In this document: piece after piece, positions 1 through 8,543 of the stretch
How the letters are laid out: every line of letters starts with the position of its first letter
Position numbering within the stretch: the first letter of the stretch is position 1
Assembly (NCBI RefSeq): GCF_014189535.1
Contig: NZ_CP050308.1
Coordinates: 1,364,001-1,428,000 of the forward strand
Length of the DNA stretch: 64,000 bases
Origin: Rhizobium lusitanum
GTDB taxonomy: Bacteria > Pseudomonadota > Alphaproteobacteria > Rhizobiales > Rhizobiaceae
Direction of reading: 5' to 3'
The notes under the pieces: generated by a model
The model's database searches: none
Seen by the model: only the letters and a program-made list of their open reading frames with translations
Told to the model about the DNA's origin: nothing
Made by a program: the position numbers and the translations under genes

Positions 1-1
1 G

Positions 2-757
2 CAGGTCTCGAAAGTCTTCTCCAACGGCACGCTGGCGCTTTCCGGCATGTCGCTCAGCGTGGAAAGCGGTGAGTTCATCAGCCTGCTCGGCCCCTCCGGC
101 TGCGGCAAGTCGACGGCGCTGCGCATTATCGCCGGTCTCGGCGGCGCCTCCAGCGGCCGGATCGACTGGCCAAGCTCGCGCATCAATTCCAAGGGATTGC
201 CCGACGGCGATATCAGCTTCGTCTTTCAGGAGCCGACGCTGCTGCCCTGGAAAACAGTCTTCGGCAATGTCCACCTGCCGCTGAAACTGCGCGGCGTCTC
301 CGAGACATCGGCCCGGGACCAGATCATGGCAACGCTGGCAACAGTCGGCCTGCAGGATTTCGCCGAGGCCTATCCGCGCGAATTGTCGGGCGGCATGAAG
401 ATGCGCGTCTCCATCGCCCGCGCTCTGGTCACCAAGCCGAAGCTGCTCCTGATGGACGAACCCTTCGCGGCACTCGACGAAATCACCCGCCAGAAGCTCA
501 ACGACGATGTGCTGCGGCTATGGCAGGCGACCGGCATCACCGTGATTTTCGTCACCCATTCCGTCTACGAGTCCGCCTATCTTTCCAACCGCATCGTCGT
601 CATGAAGGCCCGCCCCGGTCGCGTCCATACGGACTTTCCCTTGAACACCAGCGGCGAACGCGATCCCCTCTACCGGTCCTCCGAGGAATATCGACAGGTC
701 TGTGAAAAGGTGTCCCGTTCCCTGATCGAGGCCATTGGCTGGCCGGAGGCCCATTGA
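2..757 (+). CDS. ABC transporter ATP-binding protein, NitT/TauT (SsuB/TauB-like) family, 5' partial
   Basis: Cytoplasmic ATPase subunit of an importer. The reading frame is open back to base 2 and reads through the ATG at 47, so the true start lies left of the window. All ABC motifs are visible: Walker A GPSGCGKST, Q-loop FVFQEPTLLPW, signature LSGGMKMRVSIARA, Walker B LLLMDEPFAALDE and the H-loop VTHSVYES. The Q-loop and signature style are those of the nitrate/sulfonate/taurine-type family. Its stop overlaps the start of the permease gene (TGATG). The periplasmic binding protein is presumably upstream. The substrate is not shown directly; the downstream deaminase suggests a pyrimidine-like or other N-heterocyclic compound (inference). 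Confidence 0.93.
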   Translation, partial: QVSKVFSNGTLALSGMSLSVESGEFISLLGPSGCGKSTALRIIAGLGGASSGRIDWPSSRINSKGLPDGDISFVFQEPTLLPWKTVFGNVHLPLKLRGVSETSARDQIMATLATVGLQDFAEAYPRELSGGMKMRVSIARALVTKPKLLLMDEPFAALDEITRQKLNDDVLRLWQATGITVIFVTHSVYESAYLSNRIVVMKARPGRVHTDFPLNTSGERDPLYRSSEEYRQVCEKVSRSLIEAIGWPEAH

Positions 758-1623
758 TGAGCGACAGCACCGGCCTATCCGCAAAACTCTCCAAGGAAGC
801 GGCCGATGCCCGACCGAAGCCGGCCCTGCGCACCAGAAATGCCGAACGATCAATCGGCATCATCGTGCCGATCCTGACCGTCGTCGTCCTGGTCGTCCTC
901 TGGCAGCTTCTCGTTACCGGCGCCGATATTCCGCAATATATCCTGCCAAGCCCGCTCGCGGTCGCGAAAGCGCTGATATCCGATTGGGGCATTCTCTCGC
1001 CGGCCCTTTGGGTCACGACGCAGATCACCTTCATATCCTTGGCGCTCGCGCTGATTGGCGGCGTCGGCTTTGCCATCTTCCTGGTGCAGTCGCGCTGGAT
1101 CGAGCTTGCCTTCTATCCGCTCGCCGTCATTCTGCAGGTGACCCCGATCGTGGCGATCGCGCCGCTGATCCTGATCTACGCGCCAACCCGCGAATCCGCG
1201 CTGCTGATCTGCGGCTTCCTCGTCGCCTTCTTTCCGATCCTCTCCAACATGGTGCAGGGCCTGAAGAGCGTCGATCATAACCTCCTGAACCTCTTCGATC
1301 TCTACGGCGCCTCACGCTGGCAGATGCTGCTGCATCTGAAGCTGCCGGCGGCCCAGCCCTATTTCATGACGGGTCTCAGGATCGGCGGCGGCCTGTCGCT
1401 GATCGCATCCGTCGTCGCGGAATTTGCCGCCGGCTCCGGCGGCCCCAATTCCGGCCTCGCCTTCCGTCTGCTCGAGGCGCAATACCGTCAGAACATGCCG
1501 CGCCTGTTCGCAGCCCTGCTGCTGCTCTCGGCACTCGGCGTCGCCATCTTCGCCCTCACCTCCTTCATCTCATGGCTGAGCCTGCATCGCTGGCATGAAA
1601 GCAGCCTCAAGCGGGAAAACTGA
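757..1623 (+). CDS. ABC transporter permease, NitT/TauT family
   Basis: Inner-membrane subunit, about 288 aa, with some six hydrophobic segments (for example IVPILTVVVLVVLWQLL near the N terminus) and the BPD_transp_1 EAA loop (DLYGASRWQMLLHLKLPAAQ) that contacts the ATPase. A TTG at 754 is in frame, but the ATG at 757 overlaps the upstream stop and fits translational coupling better. The stop (1621-1623) overlaps the ATG of the deaminase gene, so ATPase, permease and deaminase form one coupled operon. Known family members import sulfonates, nitrate, riboflavin or thiamine-precursor pyrimidines; the specificity here is unknown. Confidence 0.92.
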   Translation: MSDSTGLSAKLSKEAADARPKPALRTRNAERSIGIIVPILTVVVLVVLWQLLVTGADIPQYILPSPLAVAKALISDWGILSPALWVTTQITFISLALALIGGVGFAIFLVQSRWIELAFYPLAVILQVTPIVAIAPLILIYAPTRESALLICGFLVAFFPILSNMVQGLKSVDHNLLNLFDLYGASRWQMLLHLKLPAAQPYFMTGLRIGGGLSLIASVVAEFAAGSGGPNSGLAFRLLEAQYRQNMPRLFAALLLLSALGVAIFALTSFISWLSLHRWHESSLKREN

Positions 1624-2936
1624 TGTCCTATTCCTTCATGTCCCCGCCAAACGCCGCACGCTTCGTGCTAAGCAACGCCACCGTCCCGGCTGTTACCGTC
1701 GCGGGCTTCACTGGTCCGTCCAACGAAGGCCTCGTAAAAGCCGACATCGTCGTCGCCGATGGCCTCATCAAGGACATCCTGCCGGCCGGCACGGCACCCG
1801 CGGAATTCGCCAAGGCAGACATGAGGGACGGCATGGTCTGGCCGACTTTCGCCGACATGCACACCCATCTCGATAAGGGCCACATCTGGGAGCGCCGCGC
1901 CAACCCAGACGGCAGCTTCATGGGCGCGCTCGACGCCGTGCGCTCCGACCGCGAGGCCAACTGGTCGGCCGCCGATGTGCGCAAGCGCATGGAGTTCTCG
2001 CTGCGCGCCGCCTATGCCCACGGCACCAGCCTGATCCGCACCCATCTGGATTCACTGGCACCACAGCACCGCATCTCCTTCGAGGTGTTTTCGGAGGTGC
2101 GCGAAGCCTGGAAGGACAAGATCGCGCTGCAAGCCGTCGCCCTCTTCCCGCTGGATTTCATGGTCGACGACGCCTTCTTCGCCGACCTGATCACAGTCGT
2201 CCGCGAGACCGGCGGCCTTCTCGGCGGCGTCACCCAGCTGAACCCCGAGATCGACAGCCAGCTCGACAAGCTGATCCACGCCGCCGCCGGCAATGGCCTC
2301 GATATCGACCTGCATGTCGACGAGACCGAAGACAGACAAGTGCTCACGCTGAAGTCGATCGCCGAGGCCGTGCTGCGCAACGGCTTCACCGGCAAGGTCA
2401 CCGCCGGCCATTGCTGCTCGCTCGCCCGACAGGACGAGGATGTCGCCCGCGCCACCATCGATCTCGTCGCCAAGGCCGGGATTTCGATCGTCTCCCTGCC
2501 AATGTGCAACATGTACCTGCAGGACCGCCATCCGGGCCGCACGCCGCGCTGGCGTGGCGTTACGCTCCTGCATGAACTGGCGGCGGCCGGCGTGCCGACC
2601 GCGGTCGCCTCCGACAATACCCGCGACCCCTTCTACGCCTATGGCGACCTCGACCCCGTCGAAGTCTTCCGCGAGGCCGTTCGCATCCTGCATCTCGACC
2701 ATCCGCTGGATACGGCCGCCCGCGTCGTCACCACTTCGCCGGCCTCCATCCTCGGGCGCCCCGATATCGGCCGCATTGCCGTCGGCGGCCCCGCTGATCT
2801 CGTCCTCTTCAGCGCCCGCCGCTGGAGCGAATTCCTCTCCCGTCCGCAGTCCGACCGCGTCGTCCTTCGCAAGGGCAAAGTCATCGACCGCAGCCTGCCG
2901 GATTACCGTGAACTCGATACTGTTATTGGAGCCTGA
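1623..2936 (+). CDS. Cytosine deaminase-like amidohydrolase
   Basis: Metal-dependent hydrolase of the CodA/amidohydrolase family, 437 aa. Visible metal and catalytic motifs, in order, are the HxH pair of DMHTHLDKG (His80, His82), the His and Glu of LHVDE, the His of GHCCSL and the Asp of ASDNTRD, matching the CodA layout (HxH, HxxE, GH, D). Such enzymes hydrolyse exocyclic amines or cyclic amides of pyrimidine, triazine or related rings. The gene is coupled to an ABC importer upstream and has a one-base gap to an FAD oxidase downstream, so it probably acts on the imported compound. Whether cytosine itself is the substrate cannot be told from sequence. Confidence 0.85.
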   Translation: MSYSFMSPPNAARFVLSNATVPAVTVAGFTGPSNEGLVKADIVVADGLIKDILPAGTAPAEFAKADMRDGMVWPTFADMHTHLDKGHIWERRANPDGSFMGALDAVRSDREANWSAADVRKRMEFSLRAAYAHGTSLIRTHLDSLAPQHRISFEVFSEVREAWKDKIALQAVALFPLDFMVDDAFFADLITVVRETGGLLGGVTQLNPEIDSQLDKLIHAAAGNGLDIDLHVDETEDRQVLTLKSIAEAVLRNGFTGKVTAGHCCSLARQDEDVARATIDLVAKAGISIVSLPMCNMYLQDRHPGRTPRWRGVTLLHELAAAGVPTAVASDNTRDPFYAYGDLDPVEVFREAVRILHLDHPLDTAARVVTTSPASILGRPDIGRIAVGGPADLVLFSARRWSEFLSRPQSDRVVLRKGKVIDRSLPDYRELDTVIGA

Positions 2937-2937
2937 C

Positions 2938-4347
2938 ATGCCGGATTATCAGCTCATCAAGAAAGAACTCGAAGGCATCGCCATCGAAGACAATCCGGCA
3001 CTGGTGCGCCAGAAGAGCCGCGATTTCTACTGGTATTCGCCGATCCTGAAAGCGCAGCTCGACAATGTCACCGCCGATCTTGTCGTCACCCCGAAGACCG
3101 AGGAAGAGGTGATCCGCACGCTGAAGGTGGCCTATGCCCATGACGTGCCGGTTACCCCGCGCGGCGCCGGCACCGGCAATTACGGCCAGGCCATGCCGCT
3201 CTCCGGCGGCATCGTGCTCAACCTCGCAGCCATGAACAAGGTCAAGGAAATCCATCCCGGTCGCGTCATCTGCGAGCCCGGCATCATCATTGCCGAGCTC
3301 GACCGCCAGACGAAGGCCCATTCCGGCCAGGAGCTGCGCTTCCACCCCTCGACGGCGCAGACTGCAACCATAGGCGGCTTCATCGCCGGCGGTTCCGGCG
3401 GCGTCGGCTCGATCACCTGGGGCGGGTTGCGCGACATCGGCAATATTCTGCGCCTGCGCGTCGTCACCATGGAGGCCGAACCGCGCGTCCTCGACCTCAC
3501 CGGCTGGGACCTGACCAAGGTCAGCCACGCCTACGGCACCAACGGCATCATCACCGAGATCGAAATGCCGCTAGCCCCGGCTTACGATTGGGTGGACGTG
3601 CTGGTCGGCTATGACGACTTCATGGACGCCGTGCGCTTCTCCGACGCGCTCGCCAAATGCAACGGCATCCTCGTCAAGGAAATCGCGCCGATCGCGGCTC
3701 CCATCCCGTACGAATATTTCACCCGCCATAAGCCTTACATCCGTCACGGCCAGTCGGTCGTGGCGCTGATGATCGCGCCGCATTCGATGGAGCCATTCGT
3801 CGCCTTTGCCAGCCAGCAGAAGGGCGAGATCACCTTCCGCTCCGACAAGGTGGAGAGCATGAAGGGCATCCCGCATGCCTATGAGCTCGCCTGGAACCAC
3901 ACGACGCTACGCGCCATCAAGGTCGACCCGAGCATCACCTATCTGCAGGTGCAGTATCCGGGCCCGGATCATGTCGCCAAGGTGCAGAAGATGGTCGAAA
4001 TCTTCGGCGACGAAGTGCCCGGCCATCTCGAATTCATCAAGTTCGACGGCCAGATCCAGTGCGCCGGCCTGCCGCTGGTGCGCTATACCTCCGAGGCCCG
4101 GCTGGAGGAGATCATCAAGATCCATCAGGACCACGGCTGCCCGATCTTCAATCCGCACCGCTACACGCTGGAAGAAGGCGGCATGAAGCAGACCGACACC
4201 GTCCAGCTCGCCTTCAAGAAAGAGACGGATCCCAAGGGTCTGCTCAATCCTGGCAAGATGATCGCCTGGGACAATCCAGACTTCGATTTCAAGTCCGGCC
4301 AGAACTATCTCTTCCCGGGTCTGGCGGCGCTGATGGAGGCCTCATGA
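2938..4347 (+). CDS. FAD-binding oxidoreductase (GlcD/VAO family)
   Basis: A 469-aa flavoprotein with the FAD_binding_4 (PCMH-type) fold. Visible are TPKTEEEVIRTLKVA (about 51-65), the pyrophosphate loop TPRGAGTGNYGQ (73-84), the stretch HPSTAQTATIGGFIAGGSGG (136-155) and a C-terminal end typical of glycolate/lactate oxidase relatives (DPKGLLNPGKMI). The ATG at 2938 lies one base after the deaminase stop; a longer frame begins inside the deaminase gene but codes nothing family-like. Family members oxidise 2-hydroxy acids or alcohols and reduce FAD. Its place in the operon suggests it oxidises a product or precursor of the deaminase reaction (inference). Confidence 0.88.
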   Translation: MPDYQLIKKELEGIAIEDNPALVRQKSRDFYWYSPILKAQLDNVTADLVVTPKTEEEVIRTLKVAYAHDVPVTPRGAGTGNYGQAMPLSGGIVLNLAAMNKVKEIHPGRVICEPGIIIAELDRQTKAHSGQELRFHPSTAQTATIGGFIAGGSGGVGSITWGGLRDIGNILRLRVVTMEAEPRVLDLTGWDLTKVSHAYGTNGIITEIEMPLAPAYDWVDVLVGYDDFMDAVRFSDALAKCNGILVKEIAPIAAPIPYEYFTRHKPYIRHGQSVVALMIAPHSMEPFVAFASQQKGEITFRSDKVESMKGIPHAYELAWNHTTLRAIKVDPSITYLQVQYPGPDHVAKVQKMVEIFGDEVPGHLEFIKFDGQIQCAGLPLVRYTSEARLEEIIKIHQDHGCPIFNPHRYTLEEGGMKQTDTVQLAFKKETDPKGLLNPGKMIAWDNPDFDFKSGQNYLFPGLAALMEAS

Positions 4348-4925
4348 GGGTTCTCGTCCTTCATTCGCATCCCGTCGAGGAGAGTTATGGTGCTGCCCTG
4401 CACCGGCAGACGGTCGAGAGCTTGAAAGCCGCCGGCCATGAGGTCGACGACTGCAATCTCTATGCCGAGGGTTTCGACCCGGTTCTCTCTCGACAAGGCC
4501 GGATGATCTATCACGATTACCCTGACAATACCGAGGCGGTGAAATCATACGTCGAACGGCTCCAGCGCGCCGAAGGCCTTGTTATCGTTACCCCGGTCTG
4601 GAATTTCGGCTTTCCAGCGATCCTGAAAGGCTATTTCGACCGTGTCTGGCTGCCGGGCGTTACCTTCGAACTGGTGAACGGCAAGGTGATCTCGAAGCTG
4701 AAGCACATCCAGAAACTTGGCGCCGTGATGACCTATGGCGCCGATCCCTTCCGCGCCTTCATCGTCGGCAACCCACCGAAGAAGATCATCAAGCGCATGA
4801 TCCGTGCCATGATCAAGCCCTTCGCCCCGGTCGTCTTCCTCGCCCATTACGACATGAACCGCTCGACCGATGAGACGAGAAAGCGGTTTCTGGAGAAGGT
4901 GAAACGGGAGATGGAGCGGTTTTAA
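4344..4925 (+). CDS. NAD(P)H dehydrogenase (quinone), flavodoxin-2 fold
   Basis: A 193-aa FMN-type reductase. The N terminus MRVLVLHSHPVEESYG is the flavodoxin-like first strand and phosphate loop, and PVWNFGFPAILKGYFDRVW is the hallmark of the NQO1/MdaB/KefF family. The ATG overlaps the last bases of the FAD oxidase (ATGA), so it is the fifth coupled gene of the operon. It could accept or donate electrons for the oxidase, or reduce a quinone-like intermediate. The C-terminal third is basic (KKIIKRMIRAMIKP), which may help it sit on the membrane; that is a guess. Confidence 0.88.
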   Translation: MRVLVLHSHPVEESYGAALHRQTVESLKAAGHEVDDCNLYAEGFDPVLSRQGRMIYHDYPDNTEAVKSYVERLQRAEGLVIVTPVWNFGFPAILKGYFDRVWLPGVTFELVNGKVISKLKHIQKLGAVMTYGADPFRAFIVGNPPKKIIKRMIRAMIKPFAPVVFLAHYDMNRSTDETRKRFLEKVKREMERF

Positions 4926-4933
4926 AACGCTCC
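4913..4933. terminator. Hairpin at end of the deaminase operon
   Basis: GGAGCG and CGCTCC flank TTTTAAAA with a single bulged G, giving a stem of about ten pairs that includes the TAA stop of the oxidoreductase. It lies between two convergent genes. There is no clean U-run after the stem, so it is a weak terminator candidate. Confidence 0.35.
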
Positions 4934-4944
4934 GGAATTCGGAC

Positions 4945-5364
4945 TTAAGCCGGGACGAGCCCGTGGCGCAGCATGACCTCTTGCGCCTTGGCAAGGTCAG
5001 GTTTGCCGGGCACATTGATCACGTCGGCGATCTCTTCGAAATAGCGGCGTCCGATGGCGCCCGGCGTGATGACGACCAAAGCTCGTGCGCTGCTCTCATG
5101 CAGATTCTCATGGTGATGGACGCTGCCGCGCGGAATGAAGACAGCGTCGCCAACACCCAGTTCCTGCTTTCGACCATCAACGGTGATCGTCACGATACCC
5201 TCGATCCCATAGAGGATTTCGTCCGCATCCTTGTGATAGTGGGGCGCGGGTACGCGGGCGTGGGACGGAACGATGAACTCGAATACCGTAGCGCCTTTGT
5301 CGTTCACCAGGAAGCGCAGCTCCAACTCCCCGATGCGTACGACGTCATGTCCATTCGCTTCCAT
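4945..5364 (-). CDS. Cupin domain-containing protein
   Basis: A 139-aa single-domain cupin. Cupin motif 1 is visible (HARVPAPHYHKDADEILYGIEG, with the two His, Glu set), followed by motif 2 around PRGSVHHHENLH, so a metal site is likely. I chose the ATG at 5364 because AAGGA sits eight bases upstream; an ATG at 5373 lacks spacing. The gene is divergent from a MarR regulator, and the 50-base gap carries two operator palindromes, so it is probably the regulator's target. Small cupins of this type bind or convert small aromatic or phenolic molecules; the ligand is unknown. Confidence 0.85.
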   Translation of the reverse strand: MEANGHDVVRIGELELRFLVNDKGATVFEFIVPSHARVPAPHYHKDADEILYGIEGIVTITVDGRKQELGVGDAVFIPRGSVHHHENLHESSARALVVITPGAIGRRYFEEIADVINVPGKPDLAKAQEVMLRHGLVPA

Positions 5365-5379
5365 CAGCCTCATCCTTGC

Positions 5380-5420
5380 TGTAAAGTAGCTTTACAAAAT
5401 AAACGTAAAGCGACTTTACA
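5380..5420. promoter_or_regulatory. Tandem 17-bp palindromes, probable MarR operators
   Basis: Two sites of the form TGTAAAG-N3-CTTTACA: 5380-5396 is perfect, and 5404-5420 has one mismatch (CGTAAAG in the left arm). The centres are 24 bp apart. They fill almost the whole gap between the divergent cupin and MarR genes, so one dimer pair could control both. MarR proteins typically bind 16-20 bp palindromes in this position. Confidence 0.75.
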
Positions 5421-5423
5421 AAC

Positions 5424-5915
5424 ATGTCAATGTTCAATGAGCTGACAAAGCAACCCAACACGAACGAGAAATTGCAACCGCCTTTCTTCGGCGCTCTGCT
5501 GCGCATCGTCTGGCAGGACGTTCGCAATCGGATGCACAAAGCTATTCACGACGCCGGCTTCACGGATTTTCAGGACGCTCACTTCGCGGTGTTCTCCTAT
5601 CCCCTGCCGGACGGCATCAGACCATCCGAATTGGCACGGCAGAAGAAAATGTCGCGGCAAGCGATCAACTATCTAATCACCCAGCTCGAAGAGCTGGGAT
5701 ATGTCGAGCGGCGCGCTCCTGAGAACAGCGATCGGCGTCTTATATATCTCAGTGCGCGGGGACAGGAGATAGCCGAAACAATCTTCACCTGCCTACGCAA
5801 GCTGCACGCTGAATGGGCGGAAGAGATCGGTCACGAACGGTTCGATGTCTTCCTCGACGTGCTGAAACAACTTTCCCTCAAAGCGCAGGAAAGCACGCAA
5901 GAGGCTGGCGTATAA
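5424..5915 (+). CDS. MarR family transcriptional regulator
   Basis: A 163-aa winged-helix regulator. The DNA-binding part is visible as GIRPSELARQKKMSRQAINYLITQLEELGYVERR (helix-turn-helix) followed by the wing NSDRRLIYLSARGQ. Two possible ATGs, 5424 and 5430, directly follow the second palindrome and neither has a good Shine-Dalgarno sequence, so translation may start on a very short leader. Tandem operators in front suggest autoregulation and control of the divergent cupin gene. MarR proteins usually release DNA when they bind phenolic ligands or are oxidised; no redox cysteine is obvious here. Confidence 0.9.
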   Translation: MSMFNELTKQPNTNEKLQPPFFGALLRIVWQDVRNRMHKAIHDAGFTDFQDAHFAVFSYPLPDGIRPSELARQKKMSRQAINYLITQLEELGYVERRAPENSDRRLIYLSARGQEIAETIFTCLRKLHAEWAEEIGHERFDVFLDVLKQLSLKAQESTQEAGV

Positions 5916-5927
5916 GCCATCTGCACG

Positions 5928-6656
5928 TCACTTCGTCGTGGATATCAGCAGGAACATCGGGCGCTCGCGCTCGATCGCCCAATCCGGATGCGTGGCAAGC
6001 TCCTCATCCGTCGGCGTCCACTCCTCGACATGCGCGATCGTAAAGCCCGAGCTGATCAGCAGGTTGAGCGTCGTTCCCATGGTGCGATGCTGCTTCACGA
6101 CGCCTTCGGCGAGCCAGTTCGTCACCCGTGGCCCTTCCATCTGATAGCTGTCGAGCGGCCATGTCTTGCGGCCTTCAGCATCGACCAGCCAGTCCGGCCG
6201 TCGCGGCGCCATGTAGATCGGGTGTTCGATGGAGAAGATCAGACGCCCACCGGGCTTCAACGCCTGATGGATCGTCGCCAGAAGCCCGGAGAAATTCTTG
6301 ATGTAGTGAAAGGCGAGCGAACTATAGACGAGATCGAAAGCGGCGGCCGGAAGCTGAAGATCTTCCAGATCGGCCTTACCGTAGCGAATAGCCTTGTCAG
6401 CCGTCTCAGCCTCAGCGCGGGCGAGCATATTGTCGGAGACATCGAGACCCAACACATTGGCCGCGCCCTGCTCCCTCGCCCAGCGACAAAACCAGCCGAA
6501 GCCGCAACCGAGATCGACAATCTCCAGACCGCGCAAGTCGGGCAGCAACGCCCGCATCGACGGCCATTCCGCCGCGCCCGCCAGCCCATCGATCGACCGC
6601 TGCAGCTGGCTGTAGCCCTGGAAGAAGGCCGGATCATCATAGATGTTCTGGGTCAT
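5928..6656 (-). CDS. Class I SAM-dependent methyltransferase
   Basis: A 242-aa enzyme with the Rossmann methyltransferase motifs: LEIVDLGCGFGWF (motif I, SAM binding), NVLGLDVSDNML (acidic residue contacting the ribose), and DLVYSSLAFHYI (motif IV). The start at 6656 is chosen because GGGAGG precedes it at good spacing; the frame extends 22 codons further without support. It ends 12 bases from the convergent MarR gene. The substrate is unknown. Similar rhizobial and enterobacterial proteins of about 240 aa are annotated only as class I methyltransferases. Confidence 0.88.
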   Translation of the reverse strand: MTQNIYDDPAFFQGYSQLQRSIDGLAGAAEWPSMRALLPDLRGLEIVDLGCGFGWFCRWAREQGAANVLGLDVSDNMLARAEAETADKAIRYGKADLEDLQLPAAAFDLVYSSLAFHYIKNFSGLLATIHQALKPGGRLIFSIEHPIYMAPRRPDWLVDAEGRKTWPLDSYQMEGPRVTNWLAEGVVKQHRTMGTTLNLLISSGFTIAHVEEWTPTDEELATHPDWAIERERPMFLLISTTK

Positions 6657-6691
6657 GCTCGCCTCCCAAGGCTCGATACAGCTTGTCCCGG

Positions 6692-7195
6692 TCAGATCGC
6701 GGGTTTCGGTCGCGACAGCCATTGCGAATAGGGCTTTACGCCGAAGCTCGGATCGGCCGCATCCTCAAGCACATGGATATACTCGATCGAATGCCCATCC
6801 GGGTCCAAAAAATATTGCGAAACTGCCGGCATCCAGCCGAGAACGACGGGCTCGTCCGATGGATTGTCGTTCAAATCGAGCGGCTGAACGCCATGTGCCT
6901 TCAGCGCGGCGGCAGAGCCGAGAACATCCTCCAGCGTGACCCGAAACGCAATGTGAAGCCGCATTCGGAGCGGCGCGCTGCCTATAGCCCAGAGGCCGAG
7001 CATGCCCTTCCTTTTGTCGTCGATCCAGAAGAATGCGACATTCCTGTTCTCAATGACGGTTGCCAGCTCCAGCCCGATCACATCGCGATAAAACCGGATC
7101 GAACGATCGAGATCGACGACCGTCAGATGGGTCTCATACAGACCCAGGATTTGCGGCATCGGCACATCTACCATCTCTTTTGAAGCTCCTGTCAT
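6692..7195 (-). CDS. VOC family (glyoxalase/bleomycin resistance) protein
   Basis: A 167-aa protein with one vicinal-oxygen-chelate domain. The first beta-alpha unit is GLYETHLTVVDLDRSIRFYRD (metal His in THLTV) and the last strand is YFLDPDGHSIEYIHVL (metal Glu). The ATG at 7195 overlaps the stop of the upstream ridA-like gene (TGATG), so the two are translationally coupled. VOC proteins of this size may be isomerases, fosfomycin or other antibiotic-binding proteins, or dioxygenases; nothing here decides between them. Confidence 0.85.
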   Translation of the reverse strand: MTGASKEMVDVPMPQILGLYETHLTVVDLDRSIRFYRDVIGLELATVIENRNVAFFWIDDKRKGMLGLWAIGSAPLRMRLHIAFRVTLEDVLGSAAALKAHGVQPLDLNDNPSDEPVVLGWMPAVSQYFLDPDGHSIEYIHVLEDAADPSFGVKPYSQWLSRPKPAI

Positions 7196-7590
7196 CACAC
7201 TACCTTCGCTGCGGTTACTTCGACCTCTACTAAAAACTCCGGCCGCGTAAACCCGCCGACGATGATCAGCGTCGAGACCGGCTTCGGATCGAGCGTATAG
7301 CGGTCGCGAACAGCCATGTAGGCGGGAAAATCCTCGCGCCTGGTGACAAAACCGGAAATGCGGATGACATCGGCAAAGCTCATGCCGGCCTCCTCCAGGA
7401 TCGCCTTGATCGCCTCGAAGCAAAGCTCTGCCTGGCCGGTCACATCCGAGGGAATGCTGTCGTCGAGCGCAATACCGACCTGGCCCGAGGTCACCAGCAG
7501 GCTGGCGCCCGGCGGCACCAGCAGGCCGTGATTGTAATTGCCGAACGGGCGGCGGACGGAGGGCGGATTGAACGTCTTTTTCATCGGCAT
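7195..7590 (-). CDS. RidA family protein (YjgF/YER057c/UK114)
   Basis: A 131-aa protein. RidA enzymes deaminate reactive enamine/imine intermediates formed by PLP enzymes. Visible features are the SGQVGI segment, a middle stretch ILEEAGMSFADVIRISGFV and a C-terminal EFLVEVEVTAAKV like the family end. The invariant catalytic Arg of archetypal RidA (in a TR-x-CVEV context) is not clearly conserved: here the matching position reads FTRPEFLVEVEV, with the Arg present but Cys replaced. GAGGA lies four bases before the ATG at 7590; an alternative ATG is at 7584. It is coupled to the VOC gene downstream. Confidence 0.88.
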   Translation of the reverse strand: MPMKKTFNPPSVRRPFGNYNHGLLVPPGASLLVTSGQVGIALDDSIPSDVTGQAELCFEAIKAILEEAGMSFADVIRISGFVTRREDFPAYMAVRDRYTLDPKPVSTLIIVGGFTRPEFLVEVEVTAAKVV

Positions 7591-7646
7591 CGATTCCTCA
7601 TTTGTAGGACCGATTTCAGCATTTCAACAATCGGTGGACAAGCCGC

Positions 7647-8543
7647 TCAGAGCACCTGAACGACCTCCTTCACTCGATTTCTCCGTACTTCCAAAAGGAT
7701 ATGCCCAAAGAGCGCGGCAAGCACGATCGGCCCACCAACCAACGTCGCCTTTGAAGGCAGCTCCGCCAGGAACATCCAGGTCCACAGCGGCGTCAGCGGC
7801 ACTTCAAGCGACGTTATCAACGTGGCGTCAGCGGCTGGGATCAGCCGCGAGCCGAAGGTATAGAGGCTGAGACCCATGGCGCTCTGGACAAGGCCGAAGG
7901 CGACGATCAGACCCAGGTCGTGTCCCGACACCATCGACGGCGAGGCAAACCAGAAGGTGACCAAGGAGCAGAGCCATGCGGACAGAGCCATCGCCGGAAG
8001 CATCGGCACATCGCGGTGCTGGCGCATGATGACGGCAAGACCGGCGACCGCCAGGGTCATGATGACGGCAAGCCCCTTGCCGAGCCAGCTTCCGTCACCG
8101 GCAGACTCACCGGACAGCATCACCAGCACCCCGGCCAAGGCGACGACGCTGGCAACGAGCGTCGTGGCGCTCGGGCGCTCCCGGATGAAGACATAGGCGA
8201 CGCCGGCCGTAACGAAAGGCACGGTCGCATAGATCACCATCGCATCGGCAATGGAGGTGTAATAGATCGAGCCGATACCGCCGATCATGGCTGTCGTGGA
8301 GAAAACCGTCGCGGCCAGCGACGGCCAGCGCATGGAGCGAATAATCCGCCAGCCATTGCCGCGCTCAATATAGAAAAACAGCGCGAAGACGCCAAAGCCG
8401 GTGACGACGCCGCGGCAGAAGAGAATGGTCATCAGATCGGCGTGAATGGTGCGCACGAACAGGCCGGATGTCGACCACGCCAGGGCCGAAAGCGCCACAT
8501 AGGTCACGCCCAGCCGATACTGCTGCTGCTCCGCCAGCGTCAC
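7647..8543 (-). CDS. EamA/DMT family transporter
   Basis: An inner-membrane protein of 298 aa with ten predicted hydrophobic segments arranged as two EamA repeats (roughly residues 10-140 and 155-285). Visible helices include GVTYVALSALAWSTSGLFV and ATTLVASVVALAGVLVML. Members export metabolites, amino acids or drugs, or take up sugars; no substrate can be assigned. It is followed by the ridA-VOC pair on the same strand after a 56-base gap with no hairpin. Confidence 0.9.
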   Translation of the reverse strand: MTLAEQQQYRLGVTYVALSALAWSTSGLFVRTIHADLMTILFCRGVVTGFGVFALFFYIERGNGWRIIRSMRWPSLAATVFSTTAMIGGIGSIYYTSIADAMVIYATVPFVTAGVAYVFIRERPSATTLVASVVALAGVLVMLSGESAGDGSWLGKGLAVIMTLAVAGLAVIMRQHRDVPMLPAMALSAWLCSLVTFWFASPSMVSGHDLGLIVAFGLVQSAMGLSLYTFGSRLIPAADATLITSLEVPLTPLWTWMFLAELPSKATLVGGPIVLAALFGHILLEVRRNRVKEVVQVL

